Source: Monodelphis domestica (lineage: Eukaryota > Chordata > Mammalia > Didelphimorphia > Didelphidae). Taken from it: a stretch of DNA of 64,000 bases. Of this stretch, positions 43,610-54,429 are shown one piece after another. The position numbers and the translations under genes are program-made. Location of the stretch: NCBI RefSeq assembly GCF_027887165.1, contig NC_077227.1, positions 447,206,462 to 447,270,461 on the forward strand, read 5' to 3'. How positions within the stretch are numbered: position 1 is the stretch's first letter; each line of letters starts with the position of its first letter. Below the pieces are notes generated by a model. The model did no database searches, was not told the DNA's origin, and was given only the letters and a program-made list of their open reading frames with translations.

Positions 43610-43900
43610 GAAAGAGGAAAGGTGCTCCAGACATAGGAGAATGGTATGAGCAAAGGCATGGAGGGATGAGAATATAGTATAAGTTGGGAAGACAGTCTCT
43701 AGTCCAATTTGGCTGATGCCTCAGAGGGAATAAGAGTAGTTAAACTGAACAGTTAGTATGATAATGAGGCTGCAACAGGTCTTTGAGTGCCAGGTAGAGG
43801 AGTTTGGATTTTACTTTGGGAGAGAATAGGGAGCCACTGCAGATTTTTGAGCATAAAGATGATATGATCAGATTTATACTTCAGAAATATTATCCTGGCT
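43610..43900 (-). mobile_element. L2 LINE fragment
   Basis: 'gtgccaggtagaggagtttg', 'agagaatagggagccactgc', 'gatgatatgatcagattt', in L2 reverse order. Confidence 0.65.
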
Positions 43901-43939
43901 GTGGTATTCAAGATATGCTAGGAATGTCCTCCCCTTTCT

Positions 43940-44275
43940 GCCCTGGTTCCAGCTCTAAAACCATCTACATATATAGAGGTACTCCTCAAATTCTACCTTC
44001 TTCTTGACTTTTGCTGGATTTTGCTTTCCTCTGAACACTCATAGTGATTTATCTCTCCTTCCTTTGCCCTGATTCAATCCCACAAACATTTATCTGTGGG
44101 CCTAGAGCATTGTCAGGGCCTGGGCACAGGCATGAAGATCAAGACAAAATAATCCCTGCCCTTCTAGACATTACTGCTCTGCAAATTTCTGTATATTTTG
44201 ACCATTCTGGGCCTCTAATTGTACTGATACTGAGCAGGGCACAGAGTAGGTACCTATTAAACCTTTTGAGTGAAC
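43940..44275 (+). mobile_element. L2 LINE 3' end, decayed
   Basis: 'tactcctcaaattctacctt' and the terminus 'gagcagggcacagagtaggt', with unclear text between. Confidence 0.5.
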
Positions 44276-44289
44276 AAAGCTGGCCTCAA

Positions 44290-44552
44290 CAACAAGGTGG
44301 TGCCATAGTACACAGAGTGCCAGGCCTGGAGTCAGGAAGATCTGGCTACAAATCCAGTCTCAAACACTTATTAGCTATAAGATCCTTGGCAAGTCACTAA
44401 CCTCCATTTGCCTCAGATTCCTTAACTGTAAAATAGGGATATAACATCACCTACCTTGCAGAGTTTTGTCAGGATCAAATGAGATAATCTTTGTAAAGCA
44501 CTTAGCACAGTGCCTGGCACATAGAAGGTATTATTTAAATGCTTATCCTCCC
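44290..44552 (+). mobile_element. MIR/THER SINE, full length
   Basis: Head 'ggtggtgccatagtacacag', 'gccaggcctggagtcaggaa', 'tttgtaaagcacttagcaca', 'gtgcctggcacatagaaggt'. One of the best-preserved copies here. Confidence 0.82.
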
Positions 44553-44559
44553 CTCACCA

Positions 44560-45345
44560 GCTAGCCCCAACTTTTAAATCTGATGAGTGAGGGGAAATGA
44601 AGCAGATTCAGAATGCTGGCCTTCCCCCTTCACCACAGAAGCCCTTCATTGCTTCTGTCCACAAGGCTATCTCCTTAGAGGATGAGAGGCTCAGGGCTGG
44701 CCTGGTAAAGTTTGGCCCTAGGATCTTAATTAGGAACACAATCACATGACATTGCCAAGACCATTTGGGCAGATGCTGCCAGCTGGGCCTCTTCCAGTTG
44801 GATAAATTGTGGCTTTGCCTATTGCTTCTCTCCCCCTTCTTCATTATCCCAGGATTCCTTCTTGGATCCAGTCAGACTCTTCACTGCTGGCCCTCATTGC
44901 CTGTGTCTGCACAATTTAGGTTTCTGAAGGAGGGAACCCAATTGTAAGTTATATATGGAAACTCAACATAAGTGTGCCACAAAGCACAAAGACCATGGAG
45001 GAGATAGGGTGAAATCAGAAATGGGGTCTGAGAAGTTTCTTAGGAAAGTTTCTTTTCCCTTGATTCTGTCTCTACACAATTACTCTCATTCTCCTTGCTT
45101 CTCTCAGTTTCCCTACAGTCAGTTACACTACCAAGAGAAAGGGATGCTCAGTACTAAGTATCTTCTTGGGAACTGATCCATCAATTAGTCCACTCAAACA
45201 AATTCAACATATTTTTATATATCCCCAATGTGCATTCCTCTTAACTATGGGTAGGAAAATATCAGAAGATTTTTGGCTCAAAGAATCCCCAAAGAATGAA
45301 GATATTATTTCTTTTTCCTCTTCTGAAAAATATGGTGAGGGAAAA
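44560..45345. other. No recognisable feature
   Basis: Several open frames of 60-78 codons overlap on both strands without domain or codon evidence. Confidence 0.35.
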
Positions 45346-45412
45346 TTTGGGCAAGATGATCTCTTAAGACTATCCAACTTTCACATTCTGTGATTCTATG
45401 ATTCTGTGATTG
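45346..45412 (+). mobile_element. CR1/L3 LINE 3' terminus with octamer tail
   Basis: 'ggcaagatgatctcttaaga' followed by three GATTCT(A/G)T-like octamers 'tgtgattctatgattctgtg', the hallmark CR1 terminal repeat. Confidence 0.6.
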
Positions 45413-45574
45413 CCAAGGACTTGCTTGGCTTCTTTAAGAATCAACATTTATCTTCTCCAGCCTTCAATTCTGCCATAGATACTGAGCTTTTGAGGAATCT
45501 GGAAAGGGAGTATGGAAGCAGAACTCTTACTAAGAGCAGAACAGAGGCATATCCTAAATTCTAGCCATGCCTTA

Positions 45575-46735
45575 CGAGTTGGCTTTTGGACATCTCCCCT
45601 TGGCATCTTAAATGCAACATGCTCCAAACTGACTTCTCTTCTCACTTAAGCCATCTCATCCTTCCCAAATATCTCCCCCCCCAACCTCCTATTTTTGCTG
45701 ATGATTTTATCATTTAAATAGTCAACAAGTTTTATAACTTTGGAATCATTCATGACTTTTCTCTTTCACGCCCCACCACTGCCCCAACTGATCAATTGCC
45801 AGACCATTGAGTCTATCTCTATAATATGTAACCTCTCTATTCACATAGCCACTACCCTAGTTCCTTCTCTCATCATTTTTCTCCTGGGATATTGCAAAAG
45901 AATCCTAGTTGTTGTCTGAGCTTGCCTCTTGCTTCTCCAATCCATTTCCCATAATAAAGATAGTCCTCCCAAGATACAGATCTGCCCATGTTACTTCCCT
46001 TCTCAAAAACTTTAAGTGGCTCCCTATTGCCTCTAGGTTAAGGGAATAAGCATTTATTAAGTGACTACACTATCCCGAATATTATGCTAAGACTACAAAT
46101 TTTATCTGATTTTATTCTCACAATCATGGGAAGTAGCTCCTATTAAAATTCTTAATTTTACAATTGGGAAACCTGAGGCATATAACAGTTTAACATGCTG
46201 GTCCATAACCATGCAACTACTAAGTATCTGAGCCCATATTCAAACCTAGGTCTTACTGGGCCAGTCTTACTGGAGTCTTACTCCAGGCCCAGGGCTCTAT
46301 CCACTGTACAACTTGGCTCCTTCACTATGGCATTTAAAATCCCCTGCAATCGCACTCCAACTCACTTCTTTAGCTTCATTTCCCATTATTCTTTTTCATA
46401 ACTTCTACTTGTCTACAAAGCCAATGGCCTTACTAAGCTGTTCCTTAGTCTTTGCATTCCAGCCTTATACTCTTGCTTTCATATTCCCCTGCCACCACCA
46501 TGACAATGCCTGGGATGCACTTCCCTTATCTCTTCATCCCTTAAAAAATCTATCTTCCTTAAAAGTTCAGCTTATCATAAGTATCACCTCCTTCATGAAG
46601 TCTTTCCAATCCATTCTGATCCTGCCTCCCTCCCCCTGTCCCAAATTACACTGTGCCATTTATCTCCTCTTTGAGGAATTCATGGTTTTGTTTCTGTCTT
46701 TGTATCCCCAGGGTCTAGCTAGGGCTTTATCTTTG
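45575..46735 (+). mobile_element. L2 LINE 3' region, split by a MIR
   Basis: 'cttaaatgcaacatgctcca', 'gattttatcatttaaatagt', 'ctccctattgcctctaggtt', then after the MIR 'catttaaaatcccctgcaat', 'gatgcacttcccttatctct' and 'tttgtatccccagggtctag'. Frames broken. Confidence 0.78.
46043..46318 (-). mobile_element. MIR SINE nested in L2
   Basis: 'gcatttattaagtgactaca', 'ttacaattgggaaacctgag', 'atattcaaacctaggtctta'. Contains a local 'cagtcttactgg/gagtcttactcc' duplication at about 46262-46284. Confidence 0.68.
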
Positions 46736-46741
46736 AATTAG

Positions 46742-46980
46742 TAATTTTCAGTCCTGTCAGACTCTTTGTGACATCATTTGGCATTTTCTTGGCAAAGATA
46801 CTGAAATGGCTTGCCATTTCCTTCTTCAGTACATTTTATAGATGAGGAAACTGAAGCAAACAGGGTTAAGTGACTTGCCCAGGGTCATACAGCTAGTGTC
46901 TGAGACCAGATTTGAACTTGGGAAGAGGAGTCTTCTTGACTCCAAGCATGGCACTCTGTCTTCTGCATTGCCTAACTCTC
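46742..46980 (-). mobile_element. MAR1-type SINE
   Basis: 'tcagtcctgtcagactcttt', 'aaatggcttgccatttcctt', 'gttaagtgacttgcccaggg', near full length. It sits directly after the L2. Confidence 0.86.
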
Positions 46981-46984
46981 TAGC

Positions 46985-47353
46985 CCATACCTTCAGAAGG
47001 AGCAAATCTCTAATGCTATTTTCTCTGATAGCTTTTGTCATCTTTTTGATTGATTGGAAAATGACATAGATCATATCCAGCAGAGGCTACCCAGCCTCAA
47101 TCTGTACCAAAAGTCCTGACCTCGTCTAATAACCAGTACTGTATGGACCATTCATGAGATCCTGTGAGAGACTACTCAGAGTACAGAGCTGAACTAATAA
47201 GTCTCATATCTAAGGAAGGACTCTGGAACTGGGGAACTTCAGAACATACCTTTCATTTCCTTGACACTCACTCTGGCCACTACCCAAGATATTATTTTCA
47301 GAGACAAGTCCAGGTGGGAAATGCCTTTGGCTTCAATAAATGTCAGCCTCTTG
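46985..47353. other. No recognisable feature
   Basis: No anchors or coding evidence. Confidence 0.35.
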
Positions 47354-47361
47354 GTCTAGAG

Positions 47362-47587
47362 CAGTGATCATGAATCTTTTATAATCTGAGTGCCCAAACT
47401 GCCCTCATATCTTATGTGAGCCCCCAACTTATTACCCCAGACAGGGAAGGGAAGAAGCTCTCCCATTGGGCTTCTGGGCAGAGGGGCAGGTGATGTAAGA
47501 AATGTCCTCAGGTACATGTGGAGAGGGGGAGCAGAGCAGCTCCCTCCAGCATGCTCTGGCACACGTGTCATAGGTTCACTAACACTG
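47362..47587. mobile_element. hAT-like MITE with target duplication
   Basis: Left end CAGTGATCATGAATCTTTTA. Right end is the complement of CAGTGTTAGTGAACCTATGA. The pair is a typical hAT CAGTG...CACTG inverted repeat. Flanks gtctagag (47354-47361) and gtctaggg (47588-47595) form the 8-bp duplication expected for hAT, with one change. 226 bp, noncoding, a different family from 6045-6248. Confidence 0.85.
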
Positions 47588-47644
47588 GTCTAGGGAGTCA
47601 GTCCAAGAGACCAGATGAGGGACTATACCATCCTTCAATCTAAG

Positions 47645-48290
47645 GAATGAGCCTGGTATGGTAGAAAGAGCCCTGTATTTTGAGTCAAGGGATCTGGGTT
47701 TAAAACCTGAGTTAGCCTCTTACAAACCATGTGGTGATATAACCTCAGCTTCCTTATCTTTAAAATAGGGATAATATAAAAATACTTTTTCTACATTCTT
47801 ATAGAATGGAAATGTAAGTTTTCATTATAATAATAGCATAAAGTGATGTTTATTTCAGGACCAAAAGGGTTATCTTGGCTCCTAACTCTAAGTCTTAAAG
47901 AATACTTTTCTCCCAACAACCTTATAAGAGAAATAACACAAATATTATTATCCCCAATTTTCAAATGGTGAAACTAAGGTCCAGAGAGAGAAAATAACTT
48001 GCTTGAGGTCACTGGGAAGACTTGTCAGCACAAGCAGGGCTCAAAGGACTTCAGTGCTTTTTCTAAGACATTACCCTGCCTCTTGAATTACAAAAGTGAC
48101 CAAAGAAATGACCAAATCAAATGCCTTTGGAAGTTTAGTTCTAAATGAGCACTGTGGGGCAGAGAACTTGAGTTCAAATCCCAGCTCTGCTAACTAGAAC
48201 TCTGTGACCTTAGTCAAATTGTTTCTCCTTTTGGGGATTTTATTAAAATAAGGAAGGGCTTTGGACTAGATGATATCCAAAGTTAGTTCC
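47645..48290. mobile_element. Three MIR copies
   Basis: 47645-47780 forward ('aagggatctgggtttaaaac'), 47890-48080 reverse ('gtgaaactaaggtccagaga') and 48140-48290 forward ('cttgagttcaaatcccagct'). Confidence 0.65.
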
Positions 48291-48624
48291 ATTTTTCAAT
48301 GTTGTTCTATTATATATTTTATCCTTGTCCCTTCTTAGCTCTTCCTGAGGGAGTGGGAAGGGATTCTGCTCTCAGACTTCCTTTCCAGTTCCACAAAAAT
48401 TGAGGATCTATAGCAGAAGTGAGAGCTGGAGATGATAAGGGTGTTATTCCAGGGATTCCTAAAGAAGTAAAATTCAAGACTTTTCTAATTAAGGTTTTCT
48501 GTAAAGTTTGAAAATACATTCTTCTTCAGCACAGCTGTCATAGGCAGTAGTCTCCAAGGACAGAAACCCCCCATTCCAGAATCAAGAACTTCCTTGGTAG
48601 AATTGTATCTGATCAATAAATGTT
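48291..48624. other. No recognisable feature
   Basis: No anchors. Minus-strand frames near 48319-48673 look incidental. Confidence 0.35.
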
Positions 48625-49070
48625 CAAAGGCAGTATGGTACCATGGAAAGAACCCAAGGTCAGGAATCTGCAAAGCCTGAGCTCTTGTCCTGACTTTATT
48701 GGTTACTCTTTATATGACATTCCATAATTCACTTTGCCCTCTGATACTAAATTTCTGCATGTGTAAAATGTATATAGAGGGTGGCAAATTGGCATAGTGG
48801 ATAGATTCTTCTTCCTGAATTCAAATTTGACATCAAACATTCATTAACTTGTGATCCGGGCCGAGTCACTTTACCCTTTTTGCCTCAGTTTCATCATCTG
48901 ATCCAAAGAAGGAAATACCAAAAACTATTCCAGGATCTTTGCCAAGAAAACTCCAAATGGGGTCATGATGAGTCAGAAACAACAGAAAAATGACTGAAAA
49001 ACAATGAATATAATACCTGCTCTATTTACCTCATGAAGATGTGGTGAAGATCAAATGAAATAAAGGAAGT
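48625..49070 (+). mobile_element. MIR SINE split by MAR1
   Basis: 'gaacccaaggtcaggaatct' to 'tctgcatgtgtaaaatgtat' before the insertion, and 'cctgctctatttacctcatg' after it. Confidence 0.65.
48783..49008 (+). mobile_element. MAR1-type SINE nested in MIR
   Basis: 'ttggcatagtggatagattc', 'tgcctcagtttcatcatctg', 'gccaagaaaactccaaatgg', 'gtcagaaacaacag'. Diverged. Confidence 0.78.
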
Positions 49071-49084
49071 TCAGCTCCTTGACT

Positions 49085-49200
49085 GTAGTTAAATGGCCTG
49101 GATTCAAATCCTGACTCTATCACTTACTATTCATGCATCTTTTGGTAACTTATCCTTTGTGAGCTTCAGCTTCATAAGGATACTAGATTCATTACACATT
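49085..49200 (+). mobile_element. MIR fragment
   Basis: 'ggcctggattcaaatcctga' and the following core. Confidence 0.62.
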
Positions 49201-49214
49201 GGCAGAGTCAAACA

Positions 49215-49480
49215 AGTTCAAAATTATGTCTCAAAAATCTTCATTACAATTAGAATGGTACAAAAATGGAATTTCTTGCCTTGGGAAGTAGGGTGTGCCC
49301 TCTCACTGGAGGTCTTCAAATTCAGTTTGGAAAACCAATTTGGAGTGTTGTAATAGGAATTCCTTTTGAGTATGAACTAGGTGGTTTTTTTTTTTGATAC
49401 TTACTTTTCAGTATCAATTCAGAATTTCCAAAATTAGATGACTTAATAGGTCCTTTCCAGCTTTAAGTCCTATGATCTGA
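49215..49480 (+). mobile_element. CR1/L3 LINE 3' region
   Basis: 'tctcactggaggtcttcaaa' then 'taggtcctttccagctttaa' and 'gtcctatgatctgat', the CR1/L3 3' UTR read forward. A T10 interruption lies at about 49385. Confidence 0.65.
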
Positions 49481-49607
49481 TAAATTGAAGCTATAAATAT
49501 ACCTATAAGAAGGAAGAAACAGAGACATACCCCCAGGATGTCATCTTTCACAAAATTTGTCCCTGTTGGGTATGGGGATGAAATGAGTTAACATATGCAA
49601 AATGGTA

Positions 49608-49656
49608 TATAAATAATATTAATATGTATATATATAGATATATACATATATATGAG
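49608..49656. repeat. TA-rich low-complexity tract
   Basis: Imperfect TATATA runs. Confidence 0.85.
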
Positions 49657-49769
49657 GGGGTTATCACTGACCTAATGTCCTCCATGGCCATAGCCTCTCC
49701 AATTTCCTGAACCATGCCCCGAGAAGAGGGCAAGGGTTGCTACATGGGTGATCTCAAGAATTCACCTGC

Positions 49770-50090
49770 TCCTTCTTCACCTACCTAAATTCTATTCATC
49801 TGTCAAAGCCCTGCTCATTCCACTTTCTCTAAAAAAAAAACATCTTGGTAGTCTACACTGACTTCCCCCTTCTGGGTCCTATTATAGCATCTCAACATTC
49901 ACTGGTCAATTATCTCCTGCAAAATGCTTAGCTAATTTTCAGTGAACAAGATTTAACCGGCACTGAGGATACAAGATAAAAGTGAAACAGTCCCTGACTT
50001 CAGGAAACTTACATTTGATGGGAACACACAACAACATATACAAATAACTAAATATGAAACATATTCAGAGTTAATACAAAGTAATAAATT
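49770..50090. mobile_element. L2 fragments, opposite orientations
   Basis: 49770-49920 forward ('tcaaagccctgctcattcca'). 49945-50090 reverse ('cggcactgaggatacaagat', 'ccctgacttcaggaaactta'), ending at a G10 run. Confidence 0.5.
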
Positions 50091-50439
50091 GGGGGGGGGG
50101 GTCAAGGGGAGGCATCCATGTATGTGTATTGCTTCTCCAAGCAAGCTCCTAGAAATCTCTGGAAGCCAGGAACTATATATTTCCCTGAACACTCAAGATA
50201 GTGATAGGTATAGGCTCTTGAATGAGTCATACCTGGCCAGGCTCAGGTTCCTGAGTTTCAAACTGCTTCTTTCCTTTCCCTCCCCTTTCTACCCCATCCC
50301 CTTCACCACTTCTTTGGATGATGAGAGACGAAAATTGGAAAAAAATCTCCTTGATTTATGCTACTTCCTCTTTGTTGCTTTAAAAATAATAATTATTCTG
50401 TTATAAATTGTAGACCTGAATTTTAGCAAAGAAAAAAAA

Positions 50440-50890
50440 TGCCCCCCAAGCCCCACACAATGAGCACCAATCTACTGCCTGGCAACCAGTCTTTCAACCT
50501 TTTCGAGCTTGGCCATAAATAACATGGCCATCTCTAATTTGGCCTCCAATACCCTGACCGGCCTTGATTTATTCACAGACCAAAACAGGCATCTCTAATT
50601 TGCTAACCAATCGCTGCAATTCTGGACTCACCAACCAATAATTCTGCCATCTCTAATTTACCAATAAATAATTCTGCACTCTCAAATTTACTAACCAATA
50701 ATGTGACCAATTTGCTGACCAATGGTTGTGTCAAGGCGTAATAGTGCCCCTAGCAGATGGTAATTTGCTAAGCGATATTTGGCCCCTTCCCCCTTCAGCA
50801 ATAAAGAACTTCAACAATCTCTGGATTCTGCATCCATTACTCAGCTCAGAAAATGCTTTGGGAAGATGGCTTGCAAAGGCCCAACTCAGG
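50440..50890 (+). mobile_element. Retroviral LTR with CCAAT-array U3
   Basis: Begins near 'tgccccccaagccccacac', has a long CCAAT-rich U3, and an AATAAA signal at 50800-50805 followed by 'ttcaacaatctctggattct', consistent with R/U5. Near 50890 'cagggttcgtgcccaactgg' loosely recalls the U5/primer-binding junction of gammaretrovirus-like elements. I see no partner LTR and no gag/pol/env in the window, so treat it as solo or truncated. The right boundary is uncertain. Confidence 0.6.
50467..50723 (+). promoter_or_regulatory. Array of eight CCAAT boxes in LTR U3
   Basis: CCAAT pentamers, all on the plus strand, at 50467, 50546, 50607, 50635, 50661, 50695, 50707 and 50719. They lie in degenerate repeats that carry 'catctctaattt' (50529, 50590, 50648 and a variant at 50679). 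CCAAT boxes are bound by NF-Y in known promoters and LTRs. Activity here is inferred. Confidence 0.6.
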
Positions 50891-51650
50891 GTTCGTGCCC
50901 AACTGGATGTCCATTGAGGCCTCCCTCTGACAGGACCTGAGGACTTGGGGGGACAGTCTCCCAGTTCAGGGAATTTGTGTCAAGCATAAAACTTGCTTTT
51001 GGACATGTCATCCTGCCACCAGGCTGGGTTTGGCTGGGGCTCTGGCCTTGGTTCAGGTTCTCCTGGGGTCTGGAAGGGAGGGCGCTGACCTTGATGACCT
51101 CACCACCCAGGGGGATGCTGGAGTTGGTCAGGAAGGAGGATTCACACCACCAACCACATAGTCTCTTGAGGCCCAGATTCTATCCCAAAAGGGAAGACTG
51201 GGCTTAGGAAGTCTCTTTGTAAAAACCTAAATCCAAATCCCACATTCTCTTAAAGGACTGGTTATCATTTTGCTAAATTCCCAGAAAGTACAAGCGAGCT
51301 CAGCAAGCTACCAAGTCAGACCCCCCACAAGGCAGGAGAGAGGAGTGAGCTCACCACCCAGGGGATCAAGTAGGTGCTCTCCCCCTGGTAGGGCAAATAC
51401 CAGTTACCTAGACAATATACCCAGCTGGATTAAAAGGAATGGGGCCACTGGGACAGCTAAACAGCTCAGTTGGGTGCCATGCTTTAAGGATCTGAGAACA
51501 CAGGTTTCTCTCATGCCTTATGGAAGCTGTGATTTCTAGCATTCTTGATTTGATTTCTTTACTGCCCACCCCCACTCCAACAATGCTGGTGGTGTATTTT
51601 TATGCTGTGTATTCTCTTTTGTAAATTAAAGCAAATTAAAATGAATTGTT
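50891..51650. other. Unassigned, possibly LTR-element leader or unique DNA
   Basis: GC-richer text following the LTR. Frames at 50977-51207 and 51270-51539 have no gag-like domain I recognise. Ends with 'gtaaattaaagcaaattaaa', which contains ATTAAA. Confidence 0.3.
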
Positions 51651-52179
51651 TTGAGGATTTTGGGGGGGAGGGAATTCTGTAACACTTCCTGAGATGACTG
51701 GAGACCCCCTGGGGAACCATCAAGCCAGGGAGGGGGAAACCCAGTGCAAAGCATCAGTCCTAATATGCATTTGCCTTCAAGGGAATGATGGATAGTGATC
51801 GAGACAGATGGTTCAGTTGTCAATGTAATTTTCCTTTCACTGGCTCTGAGATGTGAGAATCAGCTCCCTGGGAGACCTTCCCTTGCCATCTCAGGACACT
51901 CAGGGAAGTTTCAGTCCAATGCTTCACCAGATCTAGGGAGGAGAAAGAAAGGCTGGGCAGACAGAACTGGGGAGGTATTGGGAGAAGACCTTGGAGAGGG
52001 GGTTAAGTAAATAAGAAGGCCAGATAGGGGTGGGTGGGATGATCTCTAATGAGGGTTTGGGGTTTGTTTGTTTTTTCATTTGGGACCATGTGCCCTGCCA
52101 ATGCTTGTGGCCCCAGAGCAATGGCAGGAAAGATGACTCACAATGGCTTCTCATACTGGATTCCTCCATATTATCTCTT
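51651..52179. other. Repeat-free sequence
   Basis: No anchors. 51680-51930 has mixed composition that could be conserved. No supported exon. Confidence 0.3.
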
Positions 52180-52690
52180 CTCCTGGCTCCAAATCAGACA
52201 TCTACTGGCTGTGTGACCCTAAGTGAACCCTTTAATTATTCTCTGTACCTCAGTTTCTTTATCTGAAAGAAGGGGTTGGACTCAATGGTCTCAAAGGTCC
52301 CCTTTAGCTCTAAATTTATGATCCTATGATCTCTTCTGCTGGCAGAATAAAAACCACAGGCAGAAGGAGCTGAGGTTAGACATGGAGAATAACTTCCCAA
52401 AGGCAAGGAGGACTTAGGGTAGTGGCAGAGTCTCCATTTGGGTCTCAGCTAACAACAGAGGAAGATTCCTATCTTTCTAGGATGTTTTACAAGATGCCTT
52501 GGTAGGAGAAGATAGTGTTAGATGGAGGATAGGTTTGGAATCAGAAGACCTGGGAGCAAATCTTGGCTTCTTTCATTTTAGTACCTGTGGGCAAGTCATT
52601 TCCCTTCTCTCTGAAACATTTTGAGAGAGTTGGGCTCTCTGCTTTCTGAATTTCTTTTAGTTCTAAATTCTATGACCTTACAAAGCAAGT
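52180..52690. mobile_element. Three MIR copies
   Basis: 52180-52335 forward ('ctactggctgtgtgacccta'), 52345-52460 reverse and weak, 52510-52690 forward ('ggtttggaatcagaagacct'). Confidence 0.62.
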
Positions 52691-52934
52691 AAGCCCCTAT
52701 TTAATCCTATTCTTCTCTCTGGGATCAATGGGATAAATGTCTATGCTTTGGTAGAGCCAATGGCTGGAGGACAGGTATTAGGAGGGTCACACACTGGACC
52801 TCCTCCAAGCTTATTGATTGGGTACAAGAGGCTGGTATAACTTAAAAGAGGACTCTGACATCTAGAAAACCCTCCCTAACCTCCTTCTCTGATAAAAATT
52901 ATCTCCAAACACAAATTGGTTTATGGAAAAGAAA

Positions 52935-53865
52935 ACAATCAACTCATTGATGAATATTTAATAGTGCCATTATGTGCCAGGAACCATGATGGTGTTGGAA
53001 TAAAAGGACAAAAATGAGAAAATCTCCACCCTCAAGAAGTGCATATGCTATCAGGATAAACAACATGTATAGATACATACACAAAATATGCATAATTCAT
53101 ACAAGTTAATCTTATATGTTTGATATCTATTTAAAGGAGCTAGGCAGAGGAGCACCAGGCCTGGAATCAGGAAGACCTGAGTTCAAATTTGACATTAGAC
53201 ACTCACTAGCTGTGTGACCCTTGTGACCTTTGGGCAAGTCACTTAACCCTGTTGGCCTCAGTTTCTAAATCTGTCAAATGAGCTGGAGAAGAAAATGGCA
53301 AATCACTCCGGTGGTTTTGCCAAGAAATGGGATTGGACATGACTGAAACAATTGAACATCAAATTTTGTATTATATCATAAATACATATATAGCATGTAC
53401 TAAATATGTATTTATATACTATATATCTTATACATATTATATGCAAAGTAACTGGAAGAGGGATACTGGCAAATTGGGATTTTAGAAAAGTTATTTATAG
53501 CCTGTAAGCTTAACTTTTGAAGGAAGCTGAAAAATCTAAGAGGTAAGAGTAAGGAGGAAGTATATTCCAATTATCAGAGATGGCTTGTACAAAGACTATA
53601 CCAGAGGTGGATGATGGCATGTCATATACGAGTCACAGCAAGAAGACCCACTTTGGCTAGACTATAGAGTGTGTGAAGGAGAGTATTGTATAATAATCCT
53701 GCAAAGGTAGGCTGGAACCAAATGGGGAAGGACTTTAAATGCCGAAAAGGAGTTTTTACTTGATTCTAGGGATGATAGAGAAATACTTAAGTCTATTGAA
53801 CAAGGAAGCAACACGTTCAGACCTCACCTTTAGAAATATGCTTTTGCAGCTGTGAGAGGTATGAA
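52935..53865 (-). mobile_element. L2 LINE 3' region, split by MAR1
   Basis: 'taatagtgccattatgtgcc', 'atctccaccctcaagaagtg', then after the SINE 'agaggtaagagtaaggagga', 'atgccgaaaaggagttttta' and 'aacacgttcagacctcacct'. Confidence 0.7.
53132..53362 (+). mobile_element. MAR1-type SINE nested in L2
   Basis: 'gcaccaggcctggaatcagg', 'ggcaagtcacttaaccctgt', 'ggcaaatcactccggtggtt', end 'gaaacaattgaaca'. Contains a small 'gtgaccctt/gtgaccttt' duplication at 53214-53231. Confidence 0.86.
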
Positions 53866-53944
53866 CTAGAGAAAGGAGAGAGACTTGTATGACTTTCTAG
53901 TTTGAAAAATAATTGGGATTAGTAGCCAAAGAACAACTACCTCA

Positions 53945-54190
53945 AATACTATCACTTCTGCCAAGCTCTCCCTGATCTCCTTCATTTGTAATGACTTTGT
54001 TCCTTGGCCCTAAATAATTTCTGGGTTCTGAACCTCACAAGTATTCACTTTATAATATTCTGATCACAGTTATCTTCAATGATGTCTTATCCTCCTATTA
54101 GACAATAAGCTCCACTAGGATAAGAACTGTCTTGTCTAAACTTTTGTATCTCTCCCAGTTCTAGAACTCTGTACATAGTAAGCTTGGATT
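53945..54190 (+). mobile_element. L2 LINE 3' end
   Basis: 'ctgccaagctctccctgatc', 'acaataagctccactaggat', 'ctctgtacatagtaagct'. Confidence 0.6.
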
Positions 54191-54284
54191 CCAGATATTG
54201 GATCCATGATTCATTGGTTTAGCAATTGGACCCAGATGAAGAAATTCCCTCTATCAATACAGGTCAACACCTTGTCTTCAAAGT

Positions 54285-54410
54285 ACTATCTAAAAGATTC
54301 AATGATTTGAAAAGGGTCACCCAGCCAATTTGTATCAGGATCAGGACTTGAATCCCGACCCTCCTGGCTCTGAGGCTGGTTCTCATCATTATGCCATACT
54401 GCTTCTTTCA
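54285..54410 (-). mobile_element. MIR fragment
   Basis: 'atgatttgaaaagggtcacc' and 'gacttgaatcccgaccctcc'. Confidence 0.65.
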
Positions 54411-54429
54411 TATAAAGAGGAAGTATTTA

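Noticed and set aside
51270..51539. Possible gag remnant downstream of the CCAAT-array LTR
   Set aside because: No matrix, capsid or zinc-knuckle motif could be read. Kept as unassigned.
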